Below, in pieces: positions 20,362 through 28,748 of a stretch of 64,000 nt of DNA. The notes under the pieces were generated by a model, which saw only the letters and a list, made by a program, of their open reading frames with translations, did no database searches and was not told where the DNA came from. A program made the position numbers and the translations under genes. Position 1 is the first letter of the stretch. Every line of letters starts with the position of its first letter. Location: the NCBI RefSeq assembly GCF_018619435.1, contig NZ_JAHFZF010000001.1, forward strand, positions 186,001-250,000, read 5' to 3'. Origin of the DNA: Rhodoferax sp. U11-2br. GTDB lineage: Bacteria > Pseudomonadota > Gammaproteobacteria > Burkholderiales > Burkholderiaceae_C.

Positions 20362-21215
20362 AAAGCCCACTCCGGTTGGCGATCCAGCGTTGGCAAGGGA
20401 TGGCGGTCGTCGCCGAGCTTGGGCAGGCAGTTGAGCAGGCCTTGGGTGTACGGATGTTGTGCCTTGGCCAGGCCCCCGGCTTGCAACTCCTCGACCACCT
20501 TGCCTGCGTACATCACCAAAATGCGGTCACAAAAGCTCGACACCAGCCGCAGGTCGTGTGACACAAACACCAGACCCATGCCACGCTCCACCACCAGCTT
20601 GTCCAGGATGGAGAGCACCTGCAACTGCACCGTCACATCCAGCGCAGAGGTGGGCTCATCCGCGATCAGCAAATCCGGCTTGGCAATCAGCATCATCGCA
20701 ATCATGGCGCGCTGGCCCATACCACCGGAGATCTCGTGCGGGTAGAGCTTGAAGACGCGTTCAGGATCGTCAATCTGCACCGACTGGAGCGCTGCCAGCG
20801 CCTGCACCCGCGCCTCGGCCGCCGACACGTGGGTGTGCGCGAGCAAGGTTTCCATGATTTGTTTGCCGATGGTCATCACCGGATTCAGCGAAAACTTGGG
20901 GTCTTGTAACACCATGGCAATACGACCACCCCGTAGCTCACGCCGCTGTTTGGGCGAGCATTTCAGCAGATCAACCCCGTTGAAGGCCAGTCGTTTGGCG
21001 CTAACCCGGCCCTCAGGCGCGGTCAGCCCCAGGATGGCGCGCCCGGTCTGTGACTTGCCGGAGCCGGACTCGCCCACAATGCCGAGGCGCTCGCGCCCGA
21101 GTGTGAACGAGACCCCGCGCACCGCTTCGACCCAACCACCATCACGGTTCGGGAAGGACACGCGCAGGTCATCGACCACCAGCATCGGCTCTTGGAATGA
21201 GTTGGTCTGGTTCAT
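20358..21215 (-). CDS. Peptide ABC transporter ATP-binding protein (DppD/OppD type)
   Basis: The 285-residue partner ATPase: Walker A GESGSGKSQTGRAILGL, an ISGGMGQRAMIAMML signature (the SGGM-x-QR variant of OppD/DppD proteins), Walker B LLIADEPTSALDVTVQLQVL and FVSHDLRLV. The C-terminal YTQGLLNCLPKLGDDR motif of this family is present, with the end shortened after DRQPEW. It overlaps the permease gene stop by four bases, so all transporter genes are coupled. Confidence 0.93.
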   Translation of the reverse strand: MNQTNSFQEPMLVVDDLRVSFPNRDGGWVEAVRGVSFTLGRERLGIVGESGSGKSQTGRAILGLTAPEGRVSAKRLAFNGVDLLKCSPKQRRELRGGRIAMVLQDPKFSLNPVMTIGKQIMETLLAHTHVSAAEARVQALAALQSVQIDDPERVFKLYPHEISGGMGQRAMIAMMLIAKPDLLIADEPTSALDVTVQLQVLSILDKLVVERGMGLVFVSHDLRLVSSFCDRILVMYAGKVVEELQAGGLAKAQHPYTQGLLNCLPKLGDDRHPLPTLDRQPEWAL

Positions 21216-22147
21216 TTGACACCTTTCGGGTCCAGCGCATCGCGCAGGCCGTCACCCAACAAATTGAACGCCAGGCTGATCAGGAAGATGGCCGCGCCAG
21301 GAGCAGCTGCCACCCACCATTGGTCCAGCACATACTGGCGGCCGTTCGCAATCATCGCGCCCCATTCCGGGCTGGGCGGTTGCGCCCCCAGGCCCAGAAA
21401 TCCCAGACCCGCAGCGGTCAGGATGATGCCCGCCATGTCCAGCGTCACCCGCACAATCACCGAGGACACACACAGCGGCATGATGTGCCGAAACACAATG
21501 CGCCAGGGTGAGGCACCAATCAGCCGCACCGCAGCGATGTAATCGGTCTGGCGGATGGTCAGGGTTTCGGCGCGCGCCAGGCGGGCGTAGGCGGGCCAGG
21601 AGGTGATGGCAATCGCGATCACCGCGTTTTCAATCCCAGGTCCCAAAGCCGCCACAAACGCCAGCGCCAGGATCAGCCGCGGAAACGCCAGAAAAATGTC
21701 GGTGATGCGCATCAGCGTCGCATCCACCCAGCCGCCCGCATAACCGGCTACAGTGCCCACCAGCAGGCCAATCGGCGCGGCCAGCACCGCCACCAGGAAC
21801 ACCACAAACAAGGTGATGCGCGAGCCAAAAATCAGCCGTGAAAGGATGTCGCGCCCCTGGTCGTCGGTACCGAGCCAATTCACCATGGATGGTGGCAACA
21901 GCCGCGTGCTGCGCAAGTCACCCTCAAACGGGGAAAACGGTGCCAGCTGGTTGGCAAACAACGCCACACCCACCAGCGCCAGCACAATCAACAGACCCAG
22001 CAAAGCCAGCCGGTTGCGTGCAAAGCTGCGCCAGCCACCATAGGCTCGGCCCAACGCCGCCTGTCGGCGCGAGCTTGGGTGTTCCGACATCAGCCAGGCA
22101 TGCAAGCCACCGGCTTGCGCAATAGTCATCTCGGGTGGGCGGCTCAT
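21212..22147 (-). CDS. Peptide ABC transporter permease (DppC type)
   Basis: A 311-residue inner-membrane permease with an N-terminal OppC/DppC leader (RSFARNRLALLGLLIVLALV), about six helices, the GTDDQGRDILSRLIFGSR family motif, and the EAA loop with AAVRLIGASPWRIVFRHIMP. ATG at 22147 overlaps the DppB-like stop (ATGA); the frame continues upstream but only as an overlap with the preceding gene. Confidence 0.93.
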   Translation of the reverse strand: MSRPPEMTIAQAGGLHAWLMSEHPSSRRQAALGRAYGGWRSFARNRLALLGLLIVLALVGVALFANQLAPFSPFEGDLRSTRLLPPSMVNWLGTDDQGRDILSRLIFGSRITLFVVFLVAVLAAPIGLLVGTVAGYAGGWVDATLMRITDIFLAFPRLILALAFVAALGPGIENAVIAIAITSWPAYARLARAETLTIRQTDYIAAVRLIGASPWRIVFRHIMPLCVSSVIVRVTLDMAGIILTAAGLGFLGLGAQPPSPEWGAMIANGRQYVLDQWWVAAAPGAAIFLISLAFNLLGDGLRDALDPKGVK

Positions 22148-23160
22148 CGTTGACGGGTCCTGGGGTCCAGCGTGCGGTACAACAGGTCGGACAGCAAATT
22201 CAAGCCAATGAACACCGAGCCCACCACAATGGTGCCGCCCAGCACCGCGTTCATGTCGGCGTTTTGCAGCGAATTGGTGATGTACAGGCCCAGGCCCGGC
22301 CAAGCGAACACCGTCTCGGTCAGCACCGAGCCCTCCAGCAGCCCGGCATACGACAAAGTGATCACGGTGACCAGCGGCACCATCGCATTGCGCAAGGCGT
22401 GGCGCCAGATGATGCGCGCCTCGGACAAACCCTTGGCGCGCGCCGCCACCACATACTCCTGGCTCAGTTCATTGAGCATGAAGGAGCGTGTCATGCGGCT
22501 GATGTAGGCCAGCGAAAAATAGCCCAGCAGACTTGCTGGCAGGATCAAATGCGAGAACACATTTCGAAATGCCTCCCACTGGCCTTGCATGGCGGTGTCA
22601 AGCAGCAGAATGCCGGTGTTGGGTGTGAACATGTACTCATAGGTCACATCCACCCGCCCGGGCCCGGCCACCCAGTCGAGCTTGGCGTAAAACAGCACCA
22701 GCGCCATCAGACCCAGCCAGAAGATCGGTACCGAATACCCAATCAGGCCCATCACCCGCACCAGCTGGTCGGCCAGCCCGCCCCGGCGCACCGCCGCCCA
22801 CACACCCAGCGGCACACCGAAACCAGCGCCAATCAGGATGCCCAGTGTGGCCAGCTCAAAGGTAGCGGGAAAGGTGCGTTGAATATCGTCAAGCACCGGG
22901 TTCGAGGTCAGCACCGAGGTGCCAAAATCACCGCGAAGCACCTTGGCCACGTAAATGCCAAACTGCTCCAGCACCGGCTTGTTCAGGCCCATCTCCTCAC
23001 GCACCCGCGCCATCACCGCCTCGGGTGCATGGTCACCCACAACCGCCAGCACCGGGTCGACCGGAATCACGCGGCCAATAAAAAAGGTGACCGCCAGCAA
23101 ACCCAGGTAGGTCAGCACAATGGCCAGGGCAAACCGCCCCAGGGCTCGGGAGAATTTCAT
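22144..23160 (-). CDS. Peptide ABC transporter permease (DppB type)
   Basis: A 338-residue permease with an N-terminal helix, the family GLNKPVLEQFGIYVAKVLRG motif, six helices and the EAA loop YVVAARAKGLSEARIIWRHA. ATG at 23160 is used; an in-frame GTG lies six codons upstream. It follows the binding-protein gene by 46 bases. Confidence 0.92.
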   Translation of the reverse strand: MKFSRALGRFALAIVLTYLGLLAVTFFIGRVIPVDPVLAVVGDHAPEAVMARVREEMGLNKPVLEQFGIYVAKVLRGDFGTSVLTSNPVLDDIQRTFPATFELATLGILIGAGFGVPLGVWAAVRRGGLADQLVRVMGLIGYSVPIFWLGLMALVLFYAKLDWVAGPGRVDVTYEYMFTPNTGILLLDTAMQGQWEAFRNVFSHLILPASLLGYFSLAYISRMTRSFMLNELSQEYVVAARAKGLSEARIIWRHALRNAMVPLVTVITLSYAGLLEGSVLTETVFAWPGLGLYITNSLQNADMNAVLGGTIVVGSVFIGLNLLSDLLYRTLDPRTRQR

Positions 23161-23206
23161 GGCATCAATTGGCGCCACCGCAGGGTGACGCCACTCAGGT
23201 CAGACA

Positions 23207-24823
23207 TCAGCGCTTGGCAGCGCGGTAGACGTAGTTGGTGTCCGAGGTGGAACCGATACGGAAGCCGCTCACATTGCTGCGGTACGCCGCCACTTCGGTC
23301 ATCTGGTAGATCATGATGAAGGGGCTGGTGGCGCGGAACTCGGCCTGCATTTTTTCGTACATCGCCTTGCGCCGGGCCGGATCACGCTCCAGCACCGCAG
23401 CATCGGCCTGCATGTACAGGGCTGGTGCATCCCAGGCGTTGCGCCAGGCCAGTGACTTGACCTTGGCGTTGTCCGAGTTGTCGGCGTTGCGCACAAAGTC
23501 GGTATTGGAATTGGGGTCCCAGTAGTCGGTGCCCCACTGGCCAATGTACATGTCATGGGTGCGGGCGCGGTACTTGGTCAGTACCTGTTTGCCATCTCCG
23601 GGAATGATCTCGATGTCGATGCCCGCACGTTTGGCCGTCTGCTGGAAAGCCTCGGTGATGCCCTGCACCGGCTGCACCGTACGCATGTCAATGGTGATCT
23701 TGAAACCATTGGGGTAACCGGCCTTCTTGAGCAAGGCCTTGGCCTTTTCCACATCGAGCTTATACGGGTTCACTGTGCTGGCACCAAGCATCCCCACCGG
23801 CAGGAAGTTCTGGTGGATCACACCAATGCCCTTGAGGATGGTGTCACCAATGGCCGAATAGTCCATCAGCCACTTGAGCGCCTCGCGCACCTCGGGTTTG
23901 GCCAGGATCGGGTTTTTCTGGTTCAAGCTGATGTAATACACCGTGCCCTTGGGGCTGGCGGTGGTTTTGATGTCTTTGTTGGCCGTCACCGCTGCCAGAT
24001 CCTGCGGCGTCAGGTTGCGGGCAATGTCCACATCACCTTTTTCGAGCATCAGGCGCTGGGTGGCGGACTCCTTGATGTGGCGGTAGATCACACGCGCTGG
24101 TTTTGCCTTGTCGGCGTAGTAGTTGTCGTTGCGCTCAAGCACAAGCACTTCGTTGGGGCGCCATTCACGCACCTTCATCGGGCCGGAGCCAGCGTAGTTG
24201 GTCTTCATCCAGGCGGCACCCAGGTCGCCATTGACCTCTTTGGACAAGACCAGCTTTTTGTCCAGAATCGAGCCCACGGTAGCCGTCAGGCAGTTGAGCA
24301 CAAAGGTCGGTGCGTAGGCTTTGTCGGTGTCGATGGTCAGGCTCAAAGGGCCGGTCTGTTTGATCTTGTCCTTGACGTTGTCCTTGGTAAAGCCAAATTG
24401 CCCCAGGATAAAAGCCGGACCTTTGTCCATGATCACCGCGCGTTGCAAGGACCACACCACGTCTTCGGCGCTCAGCGGGTTGCCCGAGGCAAACTTGAGG
24501 CCGGGTTTGAGCTCAAAACTGTAGGTCTTGCCATCGTCCGAGACCTTCCAGCTTTTGGCCAGATCACCGTACAGCTTGGTCGGGTCAGTCACCTCATATC
24601 GCACCAGCTGGCTGTAGGTGTTACCAATCATCTCGGAGGTGGACAACTCAAAAGTTTCACCCGGGTCCAAGGTGATCATGTCGTCAATGGCAAAAGCCAC
24701 CACCAAGGTGTCGACCGGCGTGGCAGCCAGTGCAGAGACCGAGCCCAGGCTCAAGGCCAGCGCAGAAGCACCCGCCACCGTACCGAGTTGCCGACGGGTC
24801 AAGACAGGAAGAGAACTGTTCAT
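23207..24823 (-). CDS. Peptide ABC transporter substrate-binding protein (SBP family 5)
   Basis: Periplasmic binding protein of 538 residues. The N-terminus MNSSLPVLTRRQLGTVAGAS carries twin arginines before a hydrophobic stretch ending SALAA, so Tat export is likely. The mature part shows family 5 features (DMITLDPGETFELSTSE, DLAKSWKVSDDGKTYSFELK, ALKWLMDYSAIGDTIL). Placement after a dipeptide epimerase and an amidohydrolase suggests di- or tripeptides, perhaps from murein, as ligand. Specificity is not readable from sequence. Confidence 0.92.
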   Translation of the reverse strand: MNSSLPVLTRRQLGTVAGASALALSLGSVSALAATPVDTLVVAFAIDDMITLDPGETFELSTSEMIGNTYSQLVRYEVTDPTKLYGDLAKSWKVSDDGKTYSFELKPGLKFASGNPLSAEDVVWSLQRAVIMDKGPAFILGQFGFTKDNVKDKIKQTGPLSLTIDTDKAYAPTFVLNCLTATVGSILDKKLVLSKEVNGDLGAAWMKTNYAGSGPMKVREWRPNEVLVLERNDNYYADKAKPARVIYRHIKESATQRLMLEKGDVDIARNLTPQDLAAVTANKDIKTTASPKGTVYYISLNQKNPILAKPEVREALKWLMDYSAIGDTILKGIGVIHQNFLPVGMLGASTVNPYKLDVEKAKALLKKAGYPNGFKITIDMRTVQPVQGITEAFQQTAKRAGIDIEIIPGDGKQVLTKYRARTHDMYIGQWGTDYWDPNSNTDFVRNADNSDNAKVKSLAWRNAWDAPALYMQADAAVLERDPARRKAMYEKMQAEFRATSPFIMIYQMTEVAAYRSNVSGFRIGSTSDTNYVYRAAKR

Positions 24824-24897
24824 GAATCAGACTTTCAAGTTAGAGGTAAACGCATCAAGCAACAAACGGACCAGTAGGCCTGAACAAGTGCGCAGGC

Positions 24898-25908
24898 TCA
24901 CGCGGCGCCAAGATCACGTGCGCTGGGCTGTGCCAGGTAAAACCACTCGTTGCCGGGGGTGGCTTTGGCATTGGGAAAAACGATGTAGCCGTCGGTGGCA
25001 GCCAGTACCGGTGTGCCGTCGTGGCGGGTCGCGACCAGATCGCCAGCACGCAACGGATCAAAGCTGGACCAGGCGCGCACAAAGCTGTCGTCCACGTGAA
25101 AACGATCCACCACCTGGGTCAGCCGCAAGAACTCCAGTTCCTGGCAAGGTGGTGGTGCTACTTCGTCGACCAGCCCCAGATGCGCCAGCGTATTGCGAAT
25201 GGCACGGTAGGCCACACCGGGCGCGGCCGGGTCATCATGCTGACCACATTCGAGGGTGATCGCGTAGCCACCCTGGCTGCGCATGTATTCGGTAGTGCCG
25301 ACACCGTAACTCGGGTCGGTGCTGAGCAACCCAGCCCGGTCCTGCACCGGGGTGCGAGCCAGACGCTGCTGCACACCCACCGCATAGGTCGACAACCAAC
25401 CCTCCACCACCCGGTTGACGCCCAGGCGCACCGCCAGCGCCTGCTCCTGGGCAGCGTGGGCAAAGGGTTCCAGATCACCGCTGTTGTCTTGTGGTCCGAG
25501 CATCGCAAACGCTTGTGACGGCGCCTGGAAAGAATGCAAATCTAATAGCACCTCATGCCCGGCCAACAAGGGGCAGAGCACATTGGCTATTCCGTCCTCG
25601 TAGTCTTGCGGGCTATCGTTGGGGCGCAGATTGCGGTTCAGGTTGCGATCCCCGTTGCGCTGCACCTTTTGGTAGGCCAAAGGGTTGGTGACCGGCACCA
25701 AGGTAACCGAGCCACGGGCAAGTTGCAGGGCACCGCTATCAAGTTCAGCCACGACACGCTCGATACCGCGGCTGCCAGCCACCTCGTTGCCGTGCACTGC
25801 GCCCAGCACGATCAGGCGCGGGCCGGGTGCCAGCGCGGCAAATTGGTGGATGCGCAACTGGCTGGTGGGATACACCTGCGCGGCAGGGTGTTTCAGAGAA
25901 TCAGACAT
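24898..25908 (-). CDS. Succinylglutamate desuccinylase/aspartoacylase-family hydrolase
   Basis: Zinc hydrolase of the AstE/AspA (M14-like) fold, 336 residues. Zinc ligands appear as H and E in GAVHGNEVAG and a later histidine in VLLDLHSFQAP; RNGDRNLNRNLRPND and the catalytic glutamate region ITLECGQHDD also fit. The family removes acyl groups or cleaves amide bonds of small N-acyl amino acids or peptides. ATG at 25908 overlaps the epimerase stop by 8 bases. With a dipeptide epimerase and a peptide importer, action on an imported peptide is the simplest idea, but the substrate is not known. Confidence 0.85.
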   Translation of the reverse strand: MSDSLKHPAAQVYPTSQLRIHQFAALAPGPRLIVLGAVHGNEVAGSRGIERVVAELDSGALQLARGSVTLVPVTNPLAYQKVQRNGDRNLNRNLRPNDSPQDYEDGIANVLCPLLAGHEVLLDLHSFQAPSQAFAMLGPQDNSGDLEPFAHAAQEQALAVRLGVNRVVEGWLSTYAVGVQQRLARTPVQDRAGLLSTDPSYGVGTTEYMRSQGGYAITLECGQHDDPAAPGVAYRAIRNTLAHLGLVDEVAPPPCQELEFLRLTQVVDRFHVDDSFVRAWSSFDPLRAGDLVATRHDGTPVLAATDGYIVFPNAKATPGNEWFYLAQPSARDLGAA

Positions 25909-27007
25909 CAAAAACCTTCATATGTGTCAAACCATGCACAGCCGTGATGCCCAGTCCTGGCGCATCCGGCAAGGTGATCCAGGGGCCGTTCATGCGCATG
26001 CCACCGTCCACCGCGCTGCTGGCACACAGCTGCGGGCCATCCAGGTCGATGTAGGACACCACATCGTCAAACGCCACCGCAAAATGCGCGGCAGCGGTGA
26101 CACTGATGGCGCTCTCCAGCATACAACCGACCATGCAGGTGCGCTGGTGCAGGCGCGCCAGGCTGGCCACCTCGATGGCCTGGCTGATGCCACCGGTTTT
26201 CATGAGTTTGATGTTGACGATATCGGCGCTACCGGTGGTCAGAATATGCAGCGCGTCACGCGTGGAAAACACCGCCTCGTCGGCCAGAACAGGGGTCAGC
26301 GTGTGCTCGGTGACAAACTTGAGGCCCGCCACATCGTCGGCCTTGACTGGCTGCTCGACCAGCTCCAAGGCCACCCCGGCTTTTTCAATGGCCTGGATCA
26401 CCAGCACCGCGTGTTTGGCGGTCCAGCCCTGGTTGGCATCAAGCCGCAGCGCCACATGCGGGCCAACCGCGCGCTCGATTGCCAGCACACTGTCAACATC
26501 GTCTTGCCAGGTGTGGCCGCCGACCTTGACCTTGAGGCAGTCAAAACCCTCAGCCACCGCCCGCAGCGCGTCCTTGACCATCACATCCACATCATTGACG
26601 CTGATCGTGATGTCGGTCTTGAGCTGCGGGTCACCACCACCGAGCAACTGGTAGAGCGGCACCCCAAGAGCTCGGGCGCGCAGGTCATACAGAGCGATTT
26701 CGAGAGCGGCCTTGAGGCTGCTGTGGTGAATCACACTGCGTTGAATCATCAGCAACAAAGCGTTGAAGTCCATCAACTTGCGGCCCAGCAGGCGCGGCGC
26801 CAGCAGGTCCAGCGCGGCACGCATCGAGCCCATCAGATCACCGGTGATGACAGCGGTGGCAGGCGCCTCGCCATAACCGACCAGGCCGGTGTCGGTCTCG
26901 ATGGTGATCACCAGGTCATGCACCTCGGTGACAGTGCGCACGGCGGTTTTGAACGGGACTTTGAGCGGAACTTTGATCTCACCAACCGTGATGCGCTTGA
27001 TCAGCAT
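25901..27007 (-). CDS. Dipeptide epimerase (L-Ala-D/L-Glu epimerase type, enolase superfamily)
   Basis: A 368-residue enolase-superfamily protein of the muconate-lactonizing/epimerase subgroup. Catalytic lysine motif K-x-K is in FDCLKVKVGG, metal ligands fall in LDANQGW, LVEQPV and LADEAVFS, and the second lysine in VNIKLMKTGG. This two-lysine arrangement is that of dipeptide epimerases such as YcjG, which convert L-Ala-D-Glu from murein to L-Ala-L-Glu. Start MLIKRITVGEIKVPLKVPFK has CCAGGAAAG before it. First gene of the peptide operon. Confidence 0.88.
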   Translation of the reverse strand: MLIKRITVGEIKVPLKVPFKTAVRTVTEVHDLVITIETDTGLVGYGEAPATAVITGDLMGSMRAALDLLAPRLLGRKLMDFNALLLMIQRSVIHHSSLKAALEIALYDLRARALGVPLYQLLGGGDPQLKTDITISVNDVDVMVKDALRAVAEGFDCLKVKVGGHTWQDDVDSVLAIERAVGPHVALRLDANQGWTAKHAVLVIQAIEKAGVALELVEQPVKADDVAGLKFVTEHTLTPVLADEAVFSTRDALHILTTGSADIVNIKLMKTGGISQAIEVASLARLHQRTCMVGCMLESAISVTAAAHFAVAFDDVVSYIDLDGPQLCASSAVDGGMRMNGPWITLPDAPGLGITAVHGLTHMKVFDV

Positions 27008-27093
27008 GGGCTTTCCTGGGTTGAGCTGTCTTGAACGGGCAGAGCTTGGGGACAAGACTGTTGTCAGCAAATTGTAGTCAGCCTGTCACAGTG

Positions 27094-28191
27094 TCAGGCC
27101 TGCGCCAGCGCCCAGGCCACGTGTTCACGCACCAGTTCACTGGGATGCGCCAGTCGGCTGCGCAAAGCCTCTGACAAGAGCTGTTGATCAAGCTCTGAGG
27201 AGGCCACCCGCAAGGCGTTGCCCAGGGCCACCGCCAGATTGCGCAGCCAGCGCTCATGGCCAATGCGCCGGATCGGGCTGCCTTCGGTGTGGCGTAAAAA
27301 CGCGTCTTCAGTCCAGGCAAACAGCGCCACCAGCGGCTGCTCCACCAGCTGTGGCCGAGCGTCAAAGTCGGGCAAGGGGCTGGTCTGGGCGAACTTGTTC
27401 CACGGGCAGACCAGCTGGCAGTCGTCACAGCCGTAGATGCGGTTGCCCATCGGTACACGCAGTTCCTCAGGGATCGGCCCGGCGTGTTCGATGCTCAGGT
27501 AGGACAGGCAGCGGCGGGCATCGAGCCTATACGGCGCAACGATGGCCTGGGTCGGGCACACGTCCAGGCACGCGCTGCAGCTGCCGCAGTGGCTGCTGAC
27601 CGGCTCAGTTGGTGGCAAGGCCATATCGACAAAAATCTCACCCAGAAACGCCATCGACCCGGCCTCGCGGTTAAGCACCAGCGTGTGTTTGCCACGCCAG
27701 CCCAGGCCGCTGCGGCTGGCCAGCTCCACCTCGAGTACCGGCGCCGAGTCGGTGAAAACGCGGTAACCCAGCGGGCCAAACTCCAGCACCATCTGCTCAC
27801 ACAACTTTTGCAGGCGTTGGCGCATCACCTTGTGGTAGTCACGACCTCGGGCGTAGAGCGACACAATGCCTTGTGTTGGCTGATTAGATCGGTCCAGTTC
27901 CACCCTCTGCCAGCCAGCGGGTGTGTTGCTGGGCAAGTAGTCCATGCGTGCGGTGATCACACTCAGTGTGTCGGGCACCAGTTCGGCCGGTCGCGCGCGC
28001 TTGAGGCCGTGTGCCGCCATGTAGGCCATCTGGCCATGCCAGCCTGCCTCCAGCCAGGCCGATAATCCGGGCTCTGCCGAGGACAAATCGACCCCGGTCA
28101 CGCCAATTTGGGAAAATCCCAGCTCACGTGCCCAGCCCCGGATCCTGGAGACCCAGTCATCACCCTTGTTATGTGTTCTGAAACTGTTCAC
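27094..28191 (-). CDS. queG: Epoxyqueuosine reductase
   Basis: Cobalamin-dependent iron-sulfur enzyme reducing epoxyqueuosine to queuosine in tRNA. The 365-residue protein contains ARGRDYHKVMRQRLQKL, then two 4Fe-4S clusters in CGSCSACLDVCPTQAI and CDDCQLVCPWNKFA, and a C-terminal HEAT-like region. No in-frame ATG lies near the conserved start, so GTG at 28191 (VNSFRTHNKGDD) is the best start; it overlaps the divergent tsaE start by 21 bases. The queG-tsaE divergent pair is common in related bacteria. Confidence 0.92.
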   Translation of the reverse strand: MNSFRTHNKGDDWVSRIRGWARELGFSQIGVTGVDLSSAEPGLSAWLEAGWHGQMAYMAAHGLKRARPAELVPDTLSVITARMDYLPSNTPAGWQRVELDRSNQPTQGIVSLYARGRDYHKVMRQRLQKLCEQMVLEFGPLGYRVFTDSAPVLEVELASRSGLGWRGKHTLVLNREAGSMAFLGEIFVDMALPPTEPVSSHCGSCSACLDVCPTQAIVAPYRLDARRCLSYLSIEHAGPIPEELRVPMGNRIYGCDDCQLVCPWNKFAQTSPLPDFDARPQLVEQPLVALFAWTEDAFLRHTEGSPIRRIGHERWLRNLAVALGNALRVASSELDQQLLSEALRSRLAHPSELVREHVAWALAQA

Positions 28192-28686
28192 CTGCCGATT
28201 GTAAAAACCCTGGTCTGGCCCGATGAAGCCGCCACACAAGACTTTGCGCACGCGCTGGTCAAGCAGCCCGCGCTGCGCCAGGCCTTCATCGAGCTGCGCG
28301 GTGACCTGGGTGCGGGCAAAACCACGCTGGTGCGCCACCTGCTGCGTGCGCTGGGCGTGGTGGGCCGCATCAAAAGCCCGACCTACGCGGTGGTGGAGGC
28401 TTATGAACTGCCCGAGCTGGCGGTGTGGCACTTTGACTTTTACCGCTTTAGCAACCCGCAGGAATGGGAAGACGCCGGGTTTCGCGACATCTTTGCCAGC
28501 CCGGGTCTGAAGCTGGCCGAGTGGCCTGACAAGGTGGCCGGGCAGTTGCCACGGGCCGATCTGGTGCTGCAGCTGGAGGCGCAGGAAGACAGCTCACGCC
28601 AGGTCACAGCCACCGCACACAGCGCCATCGGACGGGCCCTGTTATCTACTTTTAATAGCAATATACCCAATCAGGACAAGGGCTAG
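28171..28686 (+). CDS. tsaE: tRNA threonylcarbamoyladenosine ATPase TsaE
   Basis: ATPase of the TsaBDE complex needed for t6A37 in tRNA. The 171 residues contain Walker A GDLGAGKTTLVRHLLRALG, the SPTYAVVEAYE loop, and the HFDFYRFSNPQEWED and LKLAEWPDK motifs. ATG at 28171 precedes the conserved WPDEAATQDFA segment by about 17 residues. The last about 20 residues and the TAG stop (LLSTFNSNIPNQDKG-stop) come from a dispersed palindrome copy, so the native tail has been replaced. Confidence 0.95.
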   Translation: MCSETVHLPIVKTLVWPDEAATQDFAHALVKQPALRQAFIELRGDLGAGKTTLVRHLLRALGVVGRIKSPTYAVVEAYELPELAVWHFDFYRFSNPQEWEDAGFRDIFASPGLKLAEWPDKVAGQLPRADLVLQLEAQEDSSRQVTATAHSAIGRALLSTFNSNIPNQDKG

Positions 28687-28699
28687 ATGGCTATTTTTC
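28651..28699. repeat. Dispersed palindrome copy 5, overlapping tsaE stop
   Basis: TTTAATAGCAATATACCCAA followed by GACAAGGGCTAGATGGCTAT and a T run. The TAG inside AAGGGCTAG is the tsaE stop codon. Confidence 0.75.
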
Positions 28700-28748
28700 T
28701 TAGAACCGTGGTGAAGCCGGGTAGATCTACCCGCCATGAGGACGATCT

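Noticed and set aside
23555..24877. Long open frame on the plus strand opposite the peptide-binding protein gene.
   Set aside because: It lies wholly antisense to a well-supported gene, has a His/Gln/Arg-rich composition typical of shadow frames in high-G+C DNA, and resembles no family.
25540..25600. Possible palindrome copy inside the AspA-like hydrolase gene (TAATAGC, GCCC, AAGGGGCAG, GGCTATT).
   Set aside because: The encoded residues (NVLCPLLAGHEVLLDLHSF) are a conserved part of the family, so the similarity is probably chance.
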